Below, one piece after another: positions 39,679-48,082 of a DNA stretch of 64,000 nucleotides. Origin of the DNA: Vibrio penaeicida (GTDB lineage Bacteria; Pseudomonadota; Gammaproteobacteria; Enterobacterales; Vibrionaceae); NCBI RefSeq assembly GCF_019977755.1, contig NZ_AP025145.1, positions 124,001 to 188,000 of the forward strand. Direction: 5' to 3'. The first letter of the stretch is position 1; the number at the start of each line of letters is the position of its first letter. The position numbers and the translations under genes were made by a program. The notes beneath the pieces were generated by a model. That model was not told the origin of the DNA. It made no database searches and saw only the letters and a program-made list of their open reading frames with translations.

Positions 39679-41124
39679 CTATAATCCGCCCATGAGCATG
39701 TATTTGGTTTCGAGATAATCCTCAATACCTTGCCTTGCCCCCTCACGCCCTAGGCCGGATGCTTTAATGCCGCCAAATGGTGCGACTTCGGTAGAAATTA
39801 GTCCTTCATTGATGCCAACCATGCCCGCTTCCAATGCTTCACCAACGCGCCACGCACGGGCGAGCGATTGGGTATAGAAATACGCAGCGAGCCCTACATC
39901 AGAGCGGTTCGCACGTTCAAGGACTTCTTCTTCAGTATCAAACGGGTAAATCGCCGCCAGAGGGCCAAAGGTTTCTTCATTGGCGGCGCGCATGTCGTCG
40001 GTCATGTCGGTCACAATCATAGGGTGGAGGAACAAGTCATTGGGTGGGGTGGCAGATCCCGATACCAATGTCGCACCTTGCTCTAATGCGTTGCTTACGT
40101 GTTTGCAGACTTTAGTGACCGCGCTTTTGTTAATCATGGCGCCTATTTGAACGTGACCATTCATCCCATCGCCGACTTCTAACTTAGCCACCGCAGCTTT
40201 GAAACGTTCCACAAACGCATCATGAACGCCTCGCTGTACGTAAATCCGATTCGCACACACACAGGTCTGCCCTGCATTTCGGTATTTGGCTACCATGAGC
40301 CCGCTGACCGCGGCGTCTAAATCCGCATCGTCAAACACGATGAAAGGAGCATTGCCCCCCAATTCCAGCGACAGCTTTTTCACGGTGTCGGCAGATTGGT
40401 TCATGAGCAGCTTTCCAACGTTTGTGGAGCCAGTGAAGCTGATTTTTCGAACCACCGGGCTTTGCGTTAACGCGCCACCAATTTGTACAGCGTCGCCAGT
40501 CACGATATTGAGTACACCGGCAGGTAGGCCCGCTCGAATGGCAAGCTCGCCCAATGCCAAAGCGGTGAGTGGGGTTTCTGGTGCTGGCTTAAGCACAACC
40601 GCACAGCCAGCCGCCAATGCAGGGCCGCATTTTCGGGTGATCATGGCTGCTGGGAAATTCCAAGGTGTAATCGCCCCGACCACGCCAATGGGCTCTCTTG
40701 TTACGACGATTCGAGCGTCGGGTTTGTGGCTTGGAATGGTTTCGCCGTAGGTGCGTTTGGCTTCTTCTGCAAACCACTCGATGAAGCTTGCTGCATAAGC
40801 GATTTCACCTTTGGCTTCTGCAAGCGGCTTTCCTTGTTCCGAGGTGAGAATCGTGGCGAGATCGTCTTGATTCTCCAGCATCAATTCGAACCAGCGGCGA
40901 AGAATTAAAGAACGGGATTTGGCGGTTTGCGCTTTCCAGCTTTTTTGTGCTCGCTCTGCCGCCTCGATGCTTTGGTGGGTTTCATCAGCTCCAAAGCAAG
41001 GAACGAACCCAATGGCTTCTTGGTTGGCTGGGTTACAAATAGGTTGGTATTGATCACCTTCACCTACCCATTCCCCGTTGATCAGGCACTTTTGTTTTAA
41101 CAGAGTTGGATCGTTCAATTTCAT
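39679..41124 (-). CDS. gabD: Succinate-semialdehyde dehydrogenase
   Basis: A 481 aa aldehyde dehydrogenase of the GabD type, started at the ATG at 41124 (AAGGAGC upstream). Key segments are GVVGAITPWNFPAAMITRKC, SFTGSTNVGKLLM, catalytic Glu in SLELGGNAPFIVFDDAD, catalytic Cys in RNAGQTCVCANRIYVQ, and the C-terminal APFGGIKASGLGREG. The neighbouring CVC pair matches the redox-sensitive cysteines of GabD. HpaI yields pyruvate and succinic semialdehyde; this enzyme turns the latter into succinate for the TCA cycle. It follows hpaD by about 200 bases. Confidence 0.92.
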   Translation of the reverse strand: MKLNDPTLLKQKCLINGEWVGEGDQYQPICNPANQEAIGFVPCFGADETHQSIEAAERAQKSWKAQTAKSRSLILRRWFELMLENQDDLATILTSEQGKPLAEAKGEIAYAASFIEWFAEEAKRTYGETIPSHKPDARIVVTREPIGVVGAITPWNFPAAMITRKCGPALAAGCAVVLKPAPETPLTALALGELAIRAGLPAGVLNIVTGDAVQIGGALTQSPVVRKISFTGSTNVGKLLMNQSADTVKKLSLELGGNAPFIVFDDADLDAAVSGLMVAKYRNAGQTCVCANRIYVQRGVHDAFVERFKAAVAKLEVGDGMNGHVQIGAMINKSAVTKVCKHVSNALEQGATLVSGSATPPNDLFLHPMIVTDMTDDMRAANEETFGPLAAIYPFDTEEEVLERANRSDVGLAAYFYTQSLARAWRVGEALEAGMVGINEGLISTEVAPFGGIKASGLGREGARQGIEDYLETKYMLMGGL

Positions 41125-41326
41125 GTGGCGCTCCTTAGAAAAAGGTAAATTCGCCCTTCGCCTGACTATTTTCAAAGCAGGAGATGGGCGTAGTGAAGCT
41201 GTGATTCAGCAATCGCTTGCTGGATCAAAGAAAGGTCATTGGATCAGAGAGTGACTTCTGGCTAAGAGAGGGCACTTCATTTGATAGACGGCCGTATAAG
41301 AAAACTGCTTTATAAAGAGAATGGCT

Positions 41327-42178
41327 TTATAAAGAGAACAGCACGTTCGCTTGCCCTGTACCCGAGCTCGGGAAGTACTCGCCAATGAGCGTGCCTTTAC
41401 CTTCATAGTTATCCCAACCTAATGCACCAAACAGCATCGCGGTATCGTGCATGCCGCCTTCGCCAGAGCACAGTTCGGCATAGTCAGGCAGCATTTTTAG
41501 GAAGGTTTTGATTTCGCCTTGTGCCCACAAATCCAACACGCGCAGATCGACTTGGCGGTTAAATTCTTTGGAAATGGTGAAGGTGCCGTTGTTGGCTTCG
41601 TAGTCTTCGTTATCCCAAATCCGGTGGGAAAGGGAGCCCGACGCCAGCAGCATGACTCGGCTGTCACTTTCTTCAATCGCTTCACGGATGGCTTCGCCGA
41701 CAAGACGTGACGATTCGATGCTATGCACCGCGCACCAACCTCCAATAGAGACGACTTTGAAATGGCTGTCTTCATTCATGTACCGCATCGGAACAAGGGT
41801 GCCATATTCCAAATCCAAGGTTTCTACTTGGTGGGATAGGGTATGAACGCCTTTCGCCATCGCCTTTTCTGCAATAGCGTCCCCTAATTCTGGGTTGCCA
41901 TCGTAGTGATAAGAGAGGTTTTGGATAAAGTGAGGGAACTCGTGGCTGGTGTAGATCCCTTCAAATTTCTTATTTGAATTGACGTGATAGCCTGCATTGA
42001 CCAACCAGTGGGTATCGAGCACGACCAACGTATCGACATTGTGTTCTTTTGCCATGGCTGCCAACTTTTTGTGTCCGTCGATGGCTTGCTGTCGGCAACC
42101 AAATAGACGCCCAGGTTGCTCCGACATCAACATGGTTGGGACGTGTGTAATTTTGGCTGCTATAACCAATTCACCCAT
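41327..42178 (-). CDS. hpaD: 3,4-dihydroxyphenylacetate 2,3-dioxygenase
   Basis: A 283 aa class III extradiol dioxygenase, the same length as E. coli HpcB/HpaD. The start is the ATG at 42178: the upstream in-frame ATG at 42184 would sit directly against AAGGAG, while the second has proper spacing. Family segments: AAKITHVPTMLMSEQPG, VLDTHWLVNAGYHVN, LEYGTLVPMRYMNED, SGSLSHRIWDNED and GEGGMHDTAMLFGALGWD. Metal is held by the early His residues and a Glu late in the chain. It opens the homoprotocatechuate ring to 5-carboxymethyl-2-hydroxymuconate semialdehyde. Confidence 0.95.
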   Translation of the reverse strand: MGELVIAAKITHVPTMLMSEQPGRLFGCRQQAIDGHKKLAAMAKEHNVDTLVVLDTHWLVNAGYHVNSNKKFEGIYTSHEFPHFIQNLSYHYDGNPELGDAIAEKAMAKGVHTLSHQVETLDLEYGTLVPMRYMNEDSHFKVVSIGGWCAVHSIESSRLVGEAIREAIEESDSRVMLLASGSLSHRIWDNEDYEANNGTFTISKEFNRQVDLRVLDLWAQGEIKTFLKMLPDYAELCSGEGGMHDTAMLFGALGWDNYEGKGTLIGEYFPSSGTGQANVLFSL

Positions 42179-42235
42179 AATCATTCTCCTTGTGTTTCAT
42201 TCACTTTTGGTACGCCAGCGATGCCAGCGTTGTGC

Positions 42236-42619
42236 TCACTTGGCCAGTTTTTGATGGATATTATTTTTCTTGTAATTCAAAGTTGGGTGAAGCTCGGTTA
42301 GCTCCAGCCCAAAGCTCAGGTATCGGGTATCGAAAAGGGAAGAAAGATACTCAGTAAAGAAGGCGTGTAGGGTATCGCCTACTTCTTTGAGTGTTTCTTC
42401 ACTTCTGCCTGTACCCACCTTGATGGTCAATTGAATAAACCGATTTTCAGGGTCGCCTTCCGCCACTCGAAAGTGTTCGCAGCGGTGCGCTCGAATGCGG
42501 ATGCCCCCTAATGGGAACACTCCCGTTTCTTGAGCAACATTGGCGAGCTGTTCAAACAGATCAGGAAAATCCACATCGCCATCCAAATTGGCGGAATACT
42601 CGACAATAAAGTGAGGCAT
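42236..42619 (-). CDS. hpaF: 5-carboxymethyl-2-hydroxymuconate delta-isomerase
   Basis: A 127 aa protein matching HpcD/HpaF (126 aa in E. coli): MPHFIVEYSANL at the start, GVFPLGGIRIRAHRCEHFRV, LTIKVGTGRSEETLKEVGD, and ELTELHPTLNYKKNNIHQKL at the end. The N-terminal Pro exposed after Met removal is the catalytic base in this tautomerase-fold family. It isomerises the HpaE product. The start codon directly abuts the hpaE stop. Confidence 0.94.
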   Translation of the reverse strand: MPHFIVEYSANLDGDVDFPDLFEQLANVAQETGVFPLGGIRIRAHRCEHFRVAEGDPENRFIQLTIKVGTGRSEETLKEVGDTLHAFFTEYLSSLFDTRYLSFGLELTELHPTLNYKKNNIHQKLAK

Positions 42620-44143
42620 TTAGCCCTCCTTACCCAATTTAGGCACCGTGTGCTGGTCGTGTGCGATACAGATGTTCTTGGTTTCCATGTAGAAGTCGAA
42701 ACTCCAGTCGCCACCGTCACGACCGACCCCCGACATTTTCACGCCGCCAAAGGGAGAAGGGAGGTTTCGGTTGTTTTCTGAGTTGACCCACACCATGCCC
42801 GCTTCAATTTTGTGGGCACATCGCATCGAGCGACCGGTGTCGCCTGTCCATATGTACGCCGCCAAACCATATTGGGTATCGTTGGCAATGCGCAGGGCTT
42901 CTTCTTCTGAATCGAAGGTGATCACCGATAAAACAGGTCCGAAGATTTCTTCACACGCGACTTTCATTTCGTTATTCACGTTAGTGATCAGCGCCGGAGC
43001 AAAGTAATACCCCTCTTCTGGTGCCAATTCCGACACGTTGCCACGAGCGACATCGGCTCCTTCCTGCTTGGCAGATTCCAGATAACTGGTGACTTTTTCT
43101 AAATGCGTTGGGTGAATAAGCGGGCCGACTTCGGTATCGAGATCGAGTGGATGCCCGACTTTTAGCAAGCTCACTCGGTGTTTCAACTTCGCGATGAATT
43201 CATCTTTGATAGACGATTGAAGGATCAAGCGGCTGGAGCTGGTGCAGCGCTGGCCGTTCAAGCTGTAAATCATGAAAACTACCGCATCAAGAGCACGTTC
43301 CATGTCGGCATCGTCGAACACCAAAACGGGGTTTTTACCGCCCAATTCAAAGTGGACGCGTTTTAATGTGGCTGCACCTTGTGCCTGAATCATGGAGCCT
43401 GTAGTGGTTTCCCCAACAAAAGCCACTGCTTTGATTGCAGGGTGCTCGGTAAGTGCTTTACCGGCCACTTCACCAAACCCATTGACCATGTTCCAAACGC
43501 CTGCCGGTAGCCCCGCAGCTTCGGCACACTCCGCTAAAATAGCGGCACTGAGTGGGCTGAACTCGGCAGGTTTGTGCACGACGGTACAACCAGCGGCCAG
43601 TGCCGGAGCGATTTTCCATGTCGATAACATGAAAGGGGTGTTCCATGGGGTGATCACACCTACGGGGCCAATAGGGGTGCGCACAGTGAAGTTGGTGTGC
43701 GCATCTTGAAATAAAGAGTCACCGTTTTTCGCTTCTGGGGCTTTGTCTGCAAAGAAGCGAAAGTTCGCTGCGCCGCGCACAGCTGCTTGCTTCATAAAGC
43801 GAAATGCTTGCCCGCAATCCACTGATTCAACGAGTGCTATTTCTTCTGCTCTGCGTTCTATTTCATCCGCGAGTTTATGTAAGATTTGGCGACGTTTTGC
43901 ACCAGAAAGCCCCGACCATTCTTCAAAGGCACTTTGCGCCGCAGTGCACGCGAGGTTCACGTCTTGTTCTGTTCCTTTTACTACCGTACCTAGACGTTTA
44001 TTGTTGATTGGGCTCTGGTTTTCAAAGGTGTCAGAACCTGTTCCTAGCGTCCATTCTCCATTAATGAAGTGACCCAGTGTGTCGGTCTTAAAACGTGCCA
44101 GATATTGTCTGGCTTTGGTAATTTGCGTATCGAGAGTTGTCAT
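42620..44143 (-). CDS. hpaE: 5-carboxymethyl-2-hydroxymuconate semialdehyde dehydrogenase
   Basis: A 507 aa aldehyde dehydrogenase. HpaE features: GVITPWNTPFMLSTWKIAPAL, AFVGETTTGSMIQ (instead of the usual FTGS), catalytic Glu in HFELGGKNPVLVFDDADMER, catalytic Cys in SLNGQRCTSSSRLI, and SPFGGVKMSGVGRDGG. It oxidises the ring-opened semialdehyde to 5-carboxymethyl-2-hydroxymuconate with NAD. It lies between hpaG2 (2 bases) and hpaF (0 bases) in the operon. Confidence 0.95.
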   Translation of the reverse strand: MTTLDTQITKARQYLARFKTDTLGHFINGEWTLGTGSDTFENQSPINNKRLGTVVKGTEQDVNLACTAAQSAFEEWSGLSGAKRRQILHKLADEIERRAEEIALVESVDCGQAFRFMKQAAVRGAANFRFFADKAPEAKNGDSLFQDAHTNFTVRTPIGPVGVITPWNTPFMLSTWKIAPALAAGCTVVHKPAEFSPLSAAILAECAEAAGLPAGVWNMVNGFGEVAGKALTEHPAIKAVAFVGETTTGSMIQAQGAATLKRVHFELGGKNPVLVFDDADMERALDAVVFMIYSLNGQRCTSSSRLILQSSIKDEFIAKLKHRVSLLKVGHPLDLDTEVGPLIHPTHLEKVTSYLESAKQEGADVARGNVSELAPEEGYYFAPALITNVNNEMKVACEEIFGPVLSVITFDSEEEALRIANDTQYGLAAYIWTGDTGRSMRCAHKIEAGMVWVNSENNRNLPSPFGGVKMSGVGRDGGDWSFDFYMETKNICIAHDQHTVPKLGKEG

Positions 44144-44145
44144 GC

Positions 44146-44916
44146 TTAATCCTTGCTTTTAAAGTATTCCGTTTCACTGACCATGTGCGTGGTTAACGTG
44201 CCTAGCCCTTCAATGGAGCACTCAACCACATCACCGGGTTGGGTGTCTTTCAGCCCTTTTGGCGTGCCGGTTGCAATCATGTCGCCTGGTTGCAATGTGA
44301 TGGTTTGGCTAAGGTATTCAATCAGCTCTGGGATGCTGAAAATCATGCCATTGGTGTTGCCGGTTTGAACCACTTCGCCATTCACTTTGGTTTCCAGTGA
44401 CAGGTTACTGACGTCTGGCAGTTCATCTTTGCTCACCAGCCAAGGACCGATAGGGCAAAGGGAATCGCGGCTCTTCACTTTTAGGTTGGGGCGGTAGTAA
44501 TTCTCAAGGTAGTCGCGGATGGCGAAGTCATTACAAATGGTGTAACCCGCCACATAGTCCATCGCGTCTTCACGAGAGATGTGCTTGCCTTTCTTGCCAA
44601 TCACTGCCACCAGTTCACATTCGTGATGCATAAAATCCACATTATCTGGGCGATACGTTGGGCATTCGTGTCCTGTGAGCGTGTTGGCACCTTTAATAAA
44701 AACCAGCGGTACTTCTGGGGCAGAAAAGGCCAATTCTGAAGCGTGATCAGCGTAATTAAGACCGAGCGCGAAAATCGTGCCTGGGTTTTCTACTGGGCAA
44801 AGCCATGAGATGTTGTCTTTTGACACGACGTTGCCATCTGGCGCGATAAATTGACCATTCATATCGATGGTAATGTTCAGGGTTTTGCCATCTTTAATGA
44901 TTCGTGCAGTTCTCAT
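44146..44916 (-). CDS. hpaG2: HpaG C-terminal subunit: decarboxylase/isomerase
   Basis: A 256 aa fumarylacetoacetate-hydrolase-fold protein equal to the C-terminal half of E. coli HpcE/HpaG. Landmarks are GTIFALGLNYADHASELAFS, MHHECELVAVIGKKGKHISR (the E-x-E type metal ligands), DYVAGYTICNDFAIRDYLENYY and LQPGDMIATGTPKGLKDTQPGD. Together with the overlapping hpaG1 product it should decarboxylate 5-oxopent-3-ene-1,2,5-tricarboxylate. The split into two genes is a known alternative to the fused enzyme, not a frameshift, as each has its own start. Confidence 0.92.
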   Translation of the reverse strand: MRTARIIKDGKTLNITIDMNGQFIAPDGNVVSKDNISWLCPVENPGTIFALGLNYADHASELAFSAPEVPLVFIKGANTLTGHECPTYRPDNVDFMHHECELVAVIGKKGKHISREDAMDYVAGYTICNDFAIRDYLENYYRPNLKVKSRDSLCPIGPWLVSKDELPDVSNLSLETKVNGEVVQTGNTNGMIFSIPELIEYLSQTITLQPGDMIATGTPKGLKDTQPGDVVECSIEGLGTLTTHMVSETEYFKSKD

Positions 44917-45602
44917 TGGGCGTACTCCCCTAAGCGGCTAGTGAGGTGGTGCTGGCCATTAATGCTGGATTCGATTTTGTCGCCAGCCCGTATGGCAATG
45001 CGCTCGCCATGAAAACACGGAGCAATGATGTCGCCCGGTTCCAGCGTCATGATGAAAGAGATACGTTCAATCAGTTCGAGAATGTCGGTTTCAAAATGGT
45101 CGGTGGAAATATCGCCACGCCATTTGCCATTAATTTTGGTGGAGACAATCGTCGATGATGGAGCAGGGGCTGATGGAATCGCACTCGCTGATGAGGCAAG
45201 TATGCTCGCCGGTTGCCAGTTGCCATTCATCGCCGCGGATTTATCGATGCCTTTTCCAAGAATGTCTGGGCGGTAGTAACTTTCTTCCGGTGAGGAAATA
45301 TCGTGCACCACGCTGACGCCGGAAATGTAGCTCAGAGCATTGTCACGGTTCACGCGCTGGCAGCGTTTGCCTATCAGTAGCGCAAGGCTGGTTCCGACTA
45401 CGAGTGAAGCGTTCGCTTTTTCTACTGGTATTAGCGAATTGTCTTTGTTCCATGTATTTCTGGGCTTGAAATACAGAACTGGCTCGGTTGGCAGCGCTTT
45501 GTAGGGGAGCTGCTGAAATTTGTCGTTCCATTCTTGGCGATGGCGCTTGTCGTTCAGTGCCACACAAACCAGTTTGGACTGGCTGTTGGGTAAAATCGTC
45601 AT
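44913..45602 (-). CDS. hpaG1: HpaG N-terminal subunit
   Basis: A 229 aa protein equal to the N-terminal half of HpcE/HpaG: LVCVALNDKRHRQEWNDKFQ, PVLYFKPRNTW, SYISGVSVVHDISSPEESYYRPDI and LEPGDIIAPCFHGER. Where the family has GFCPIG the chain reads AMNGNWQPASI and then carries an Ala/Ser/Pro-rich insertion (ASSASAIPSAPAPSS) of about 20 residues, not seen in HpcE as I recall it. It overlaps hpaG2 by four bases and follows hpaI by 25 bases. It has no E-x-E ligand set, so it may be a structural partner. Confidence 0.88.
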   Translation of the reverse strand: MTILPNSQSKLVCVALNDKRHRQEWNDKFQQLPYKALPTEPVLYFKPRNTWNKDNSLIPVEKANASLVVGTSLALLIGKRCQRVNRDNALSYISGVSVVHDISSPEESYYRPDILGKGIDKSAAMNGNWQPASILASSASAIPSAPAPSSTIVSTKINGKWRGDISTDHFETDILELIERISFIMTLEPGDIIAPCFHGERIAIRAGDKIESSINGQHHLTSRLGEYAQ

Positions 45603-45627
45603 GTTGAATCCTTAAGTCTGCAAGCCT

Positions 45628-46419
45628 TTAATAACCGCTTCCGCTTGGGGCGGTGTCTTGTTGTCCTTTAAATTGAGAAACCAGTGCTTTCGCGCCATTC
45701 GATAGCAGCAAAGTATCCACACCAATGCCGATAAAACTCGCGCCACAATCGGCGTAGTGCTGCGCTTTCGCTGGGTTGAGGCACAAAATTCCAGCGGCTT
45801 TCCCTACTTTTCGAATAGTGGAAATCGCACTTTCGATAGCGGCAACCACCTCTGGGTGATCAGGGTTTCCAACGTGCCCCATGGAAGCGGACAAATCGGT
45901 AGGGCCGATGAATACGCCATCAATGCCCTCGATCGCTACGATCTCTTCCAAGTTGTTCAGTGCGGTTTGCGTTTCCGCTTGAACCAGTAAACACACTTCT
46001 TGATTGGCGCTGTGCACGTACTCTGGAATTTGATTCCAGCGTGCCGCTCGCGCTAGCGAACTTCCCATGCCGCGACGTCCTTGAGGTGGGTAGCGACAAT
46101 CCAACACTAACGACTGTGCTTGCTCAGCAGTATCAACCATCGGTATTAGAAGCGTTTGTGCGCCAATATCGAGGAGGCGCTTAATCACCGTGGTGTTTCC
46201 CTCTGCTGGTCGAACAATGGTGGACGTGTTGTAAGGTTCAATCGCTCGCAGCTGGGTAAGTACATCTCCAAGTTCAAACGGGGCATGTTCCCCATCGATG
46301 AGAAGCCAATCGAAGCCCGCACCCGCGCAGATTTCGGCGGCAGTTGGGTCGGGCAAGCCTTGCCATAGCCCCCATTGCAGCTGGTGGTTGGAGAGTTTGT
46401 GTTTAAATTGATTTTTCAT
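45628..46419 (-). CDS. hpaI: 4-hydroxy-2-oxoheptanedioate aldolase
   Basis: A 263 aa class II aldolase matching HpaI (262 aa in E. coli). Landmarks: GAGFDWLLIDGEHAPFELGD with the catalytic His, VRPAEGNTTVIKRLLDIGAQ, GRRGMGSSLARAARWNQIPEY, VQAETQTALNNLEEIVAIEG with the metal Glu, GVFIGPTDLSASMGH with the metal Asp. It cleaves the hydratase product into pyruvate and succinic semialdehyde. Second gene of the operon, between hpaH and hpaG1. Confidence 0.95.
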   Translation of the reverse strand: MKNQFKHKLSNHQLQWGLWQGLPDPTAAEICAGAGFDWLLIDGEHAPFELGDVLTQLRAIEPYNTSTIVRPAEGNTTVIKRLLDIGAQTLLIPMVDTAEQAQSLVLDCRYPPQGRRGMGSSLARAARWNQIPEYVHSANQEVCLLVQAETQTALNNLEEIVAIEGIDGVFIGPTDLSASMGHVGNPDHPEVVAAIESAISTIRKVGKAAGILCLNPAKAQHYADCGASFIGIGVDTLLLSNGAKALVSQFKGQQDTAPSGSGY

Positions 46420-46463
46420 AGTTGTTCCTGCCTATACCGGTGCCACTATTTTCATCAGCGCCA

Positions 46464-47267
46464 CTACACAAACGACACCGATATGCCGCCCAACGGACCG
46501 TAATCGGCATGCACCGTATCGCCCGCTTTTACTGCAACGGGACGGGTAAATGAGCCAGAAAGGATGACTTGTCCTGCTTCCAACCCAATGCCATGTGGCG
46601 CAAAGCGTTTGCATACCCAACAGATGCCGTTTGCAGGGTGACCAAGCACACCAGAAGCCAGCCCTGTTTCTTCAATTTGACCGTTGAGATAAAGCGCGGC
46701 ACCCGCCCAGCGAATGTCCATTTCGTCTGGACGAATAGGGCGTCCACCTATGATGATTCCGCCATTGGCGGCGTTGTCGGCAATGGTGTCGTAAACCTTG
46801 CGGGTGTAACCTGTTTCTGGATCGGTTCTGTGGCAACGAGCCGCAATGAGCTCAATGGCGGGCACAACGTAATCGGTGGCATTAAGCACATCAAAAATCG
46901 TGACGTTCTCGCCTTTTAAAGGGGCTTTTAGAACAAACGCCAGTTCAACTTCAATGCGAGGATCGAGAAAATCGCCAGCTGGGATCTGTGCGCCATCTGG
47001 GAAGAACATGTCATCCAGTAATACCCCAAAATCAGGTTGGTCGATGTTCACCGCCATTTGCATGGCTCTCGATGTCAGCCCGATTTTGTAGCCTTTCACC
47101 TGTGCTCCACCTTCGATTTTCTTATCCACCCAAGTTTTTTGAATGGCATAGGCATCGTCCATGGTCATCTCTGGGTGAGAGAGTGTCAGGGCTGGAATTT
47201 GCTGGCGGTTTATTTCAGCTTGATAAAGCTTCTGCGCGGCATTTTCTATTTCTTCCTTTTTGAGCAT
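46464..47267 (-). CDS. hpaH: 2-oxo-hept-4-ene-1,7-dioate hydratase
   Basis: A 267 aa hydratase of the HpaH/MhpD family. Landmarks: MDDAYAIQKTWVDKKIEGG, GYKIGLTSRAMQMAVNIDQP, GVLLDDMFFPDG, RIEVELAFVLKAPL with the metal-binding E-x-E, TDYVVPAIELIAARC, and the ending DYGPLGGISVSF. It adds water to the dienoate before aldol cleavage. It is the first gene of the minus-strand hpa operon and is divergent from hpaC, sharing the 255-base control region. Confidence 0.95.
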   Translation of the reverse strand: MLKKEEIENAAQKLYQAEINRQQIPALTLSHPEMTMDDAYAIQKTWVDKKIEGGAQVKGYKIGLTSRAMQMAVNIDQPDFGVLLDDMFFPDGAQIPAGDFLDPRIEVELAFVLKAPLKGENVTIFDVLNATDYVVPAIELIAARCHRTDPETGYTRKVYDTIADNAANGGIIIGGRPIRPDEMDIRWAGAALYLNGQIEETGLASGVLGHPANGICWVCKRFAPHGIGLEAGQVILSGSFTRPVAVKAGDTVHADYGPLGGISVSFV

Positions 47268-47428
47268 GCTACTTCCTTATTTATTTTCTATTTTGCTTGT
47301 TCTTTATTTATCTATAACAAATAGAATCTAGAAGTGAAAATGTCGGAAATAGTTAGGTGGGACTATTCATAAGTTATATTTTTTATTAAATTCATTGAGT
47401 TAATTTATTTTGGTATGAATCTCTTATT

Positions 47429-47500
47429 GAAAAGTGCAATCCATTAAAAGAAAAAGCCATATCTATATATCTCCCTTTATCTAATATGGAAATGCAATCC
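47429..47500 (+). promoter_or_regulatory. Direct repeat in the hpaH-hpaC control region
   Basis: GAAAAGTGCAATCC at 47429-47442 and GGAAATGCAATCC at 47488-47500 are direct repeats in the region between the divergent hpa genes. AraC-type activators such as HpaA bind direct repeats, so this pair is a candidate operator. The rest of 47268-47522 is A+T rich. Confidence 0.45.
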
Positions 47501-47522
47501 TACACTTGAAGGGAATACGGAA

Positions 47523-48032
47523 ATGGAACAGGATAACCAAAAGAAATTTAGAGATGCCATGTCAAACCTTGCTGCGGCTGTGAACATTGTGACTACAGGT
47601 GGTCAAGCTGGGCTTGGGGGCATTACTGCAACAGCGGTATGCTCGGTGAGTGACTCTCCAGCTACTATGTTAGTGTGCGTTAATCAGCAAAGTGGTAGCC
47701 ATGATAAGTTTTGTGAAAACCAAAATATCTGCATAAATATATGCAGTGAAGAGCAAGAGACTATGTCTTATCACTTTGCGGGAATGACCAAACTACCGAT
47801 GGAAGAAAGATTTGCACTGCCTGAATGGAAATTAACAGAAAAAGGTGTACCTAAACTCGAAGGTGCAATAGCGAATTTGGAAGGGAAAATTAAAAACGTA
47901 AGTGAAGTTGGAACCCATTCTGTATTTTTTTTGGAAATAGAAAATATTGATATTAATTCAAGTAAAGACGCGCTTATTTATTTTAACAGAGAATTTAGAA
48001 CCGTAAAAACCGGTGAAGCAAAGGCTGCTTAA
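47523..48032 (+). CDS. hpaC: Flavin reductase of 4-hydroxyphenylacetate 3-monooxygenase
   Basis: A 169 aa NAD(P)H:flavin reductase close to E. coli HpaC (170 aa): FRDAMSNLAAAVNIVTTGGQ, GGITATAVCSVSDSPATMLVC, HFAGMTKLPMEERFALPEW and LEGKIKNVSEVGTHSVFFLE. It supplies reduced FAD or FMN to the oxygenase encoded 50 bases downstream. GAAGGGAA precedes the start. The reductase belongs to the enterobacterial type, while the oxygenase is of the Acinetobacter C2 type. Confidence 0.93.
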   Translation: MEQDNQKKFRDAMSNLAAAVNIVTTGGQAGLGGITATAVCSVSDSPATMLVCVNQQSGSHDKFCENQNICINICSEEQETMSYHFAGMTKLPMEERFALPEWKLTEKGVPKLEGAIANLEGKIKNVSEVGTHSVFFLEIENIDINSSKDALIYFNREFRTVKTGEAKAA

Positions 48033-48082
48033 ATTGGAAAATACCAACACTTCTTTGAAAAATCCAATAATGTGAGACAACT

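Noticed and set aside
44913..45602. Split HpaG seen as a frameshifted fused gene
   Set aside because: The two genes overlap by four bases with a proper start, and split HpaG1/HpaG2 pairs are known in other bacteria.
46130..46147. Third copy of the shared catabolic motif (GTATCAACCATCGGTATT)
   Set aside because: It lies inside the hpaI coding sequence and lacks the GGGATGAG half, so it is a chance partial match.
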